Source: JASFBA01 sp036172265
GTDB lineage: Bacteria; Chloroflexota; Chloroflexia; DTKN01
Direction of reading: 5' to 3'
DNA length: 20,792 nt
Assembly (NCBI GenBank): GCA_036172265.1
Contig: JASFBA010000081.1
Coordinates: 1 to 20,792 of the forward strand
The translations under genes and the position numbers were made by a program. A model generated the notes under the pieces. That model did no database searches. It was not told the DNA's origin and worked only from the letters and a program-made list of their open reading frames with translations. Shown here piece by piece: positions 20,674 through 20,792 of the stretch (the first letter of the stretch is position 1; each line of letters begins with the position of its first letter).

Positions 20674-20792
20674 CTAGGGAGATCTTCGGAACACCAGCGG
20701 CAGGTAAATCCTCCGCCAAACCGGGCATTCTACGCTCACGGTAAAGGGATAGACCGCCTCTCCACCGCAGTTCCGCAGGTGCAGCGTCCCGC
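20674..20792 (-). CDS. C-terminal end of a probably exported protein (partial)
   Basis: On the minus strand a frame is open from the window edge to a TAG at 20676-20674 and gives 38 residues. It reads LHLRNCGG, then AVYPFTVSVECPVW, then RRIYLPLVFRR near the end. The first part resembles the last strands of an Ig-like or other beta-sandwich domain. A closing 'YLPLV' motif with basic residues is a tail I associate with many predicted extracellular proteins of Chloroflexota; that link is from memory and not proven here. Other minus frames in this stretch either contain a stop or read as unconserved Arg-rich sequence. The rest of the gene lies outside the window. Confidence 0.55.
   Translation of the reverse strand, partial: GTLHLRNCGGEAVYPFTVSVECPVWRRIYLPLVFRRSP

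Overview
The window is GC-rich bacterial DNA. It probably comes from a member of the Chloroflexota, with Anaerolineae or a related thermophilic class as the best guess. The case rests on several features: two tandem Agl23-type (TIGR03663-like) membrane proteins, Pro/Thr 'PTPTPTP' tails on an exported protein, a truncated protein at the right edge ending in a 'YLPLV'-type tail, a short THEP1-like NTPase fragment, and many palindromic intergenic repeats. The phylum is an inference from gene style; there is no rRNA or tRNA here to prove it.

Layout, left to right. 1-788: a broken or truncated P-loop NTPase start (+), followed by GC-rich degenerate repeats and no convincing gene. 789-13350: six minus-strand genes, given here in transcription order. 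An ABC ATPase (12424-13350) is followed by an ABC-2 permease fused to a GldG-like auxiliary protein (9572-12415) and by a DUF4340 membrane-anchored protein (8496-9575). After these come a GT-C/Agl23-like membrane protein (5471-8395), a second Agl23-like protein carrying an embedded LysM and a C-terminal NHL propeller (2056-5454), and recF (789-1991). A good promoter at 8447-8475 suggests that the two Agl23-like genes and recF also have their own transcript. 13535-14287: surE (-), with a promoter about 180 bases upstream. 14288-14866: a divergent intergenic region packed with palindromes. 14867-18640: a four-domain S1 RNA-binding protein and clpC (+), led by a sigma70-type promoter with a perfect -10 box. 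18786-20573: a GlmS-like protein (+) with its own promoter. 20674-20792: the C-terminal end of a minus-strand, probably exported, protein.

How the genes fit together. The ABC ATPase, GldFG fusion and DUF4340 protein form a recurring set resembling the gliding/exporter complex GldA-GldF-GldG. Here they are followed directly by two large membrane glycosyltransferase-like proteins, one with a peptidoglycan/glycan-binding LysM and a beta-propeller facing outside. The most interesting hypothesis in the window is that these five genes form one cell-envelope glycan assembly or export system. The S1-clpC pair joins translation and protein quality control. The GlmS-like enzyme could feed amino sugars to the envelope, although its glutaminase half departs from the usual motifs.
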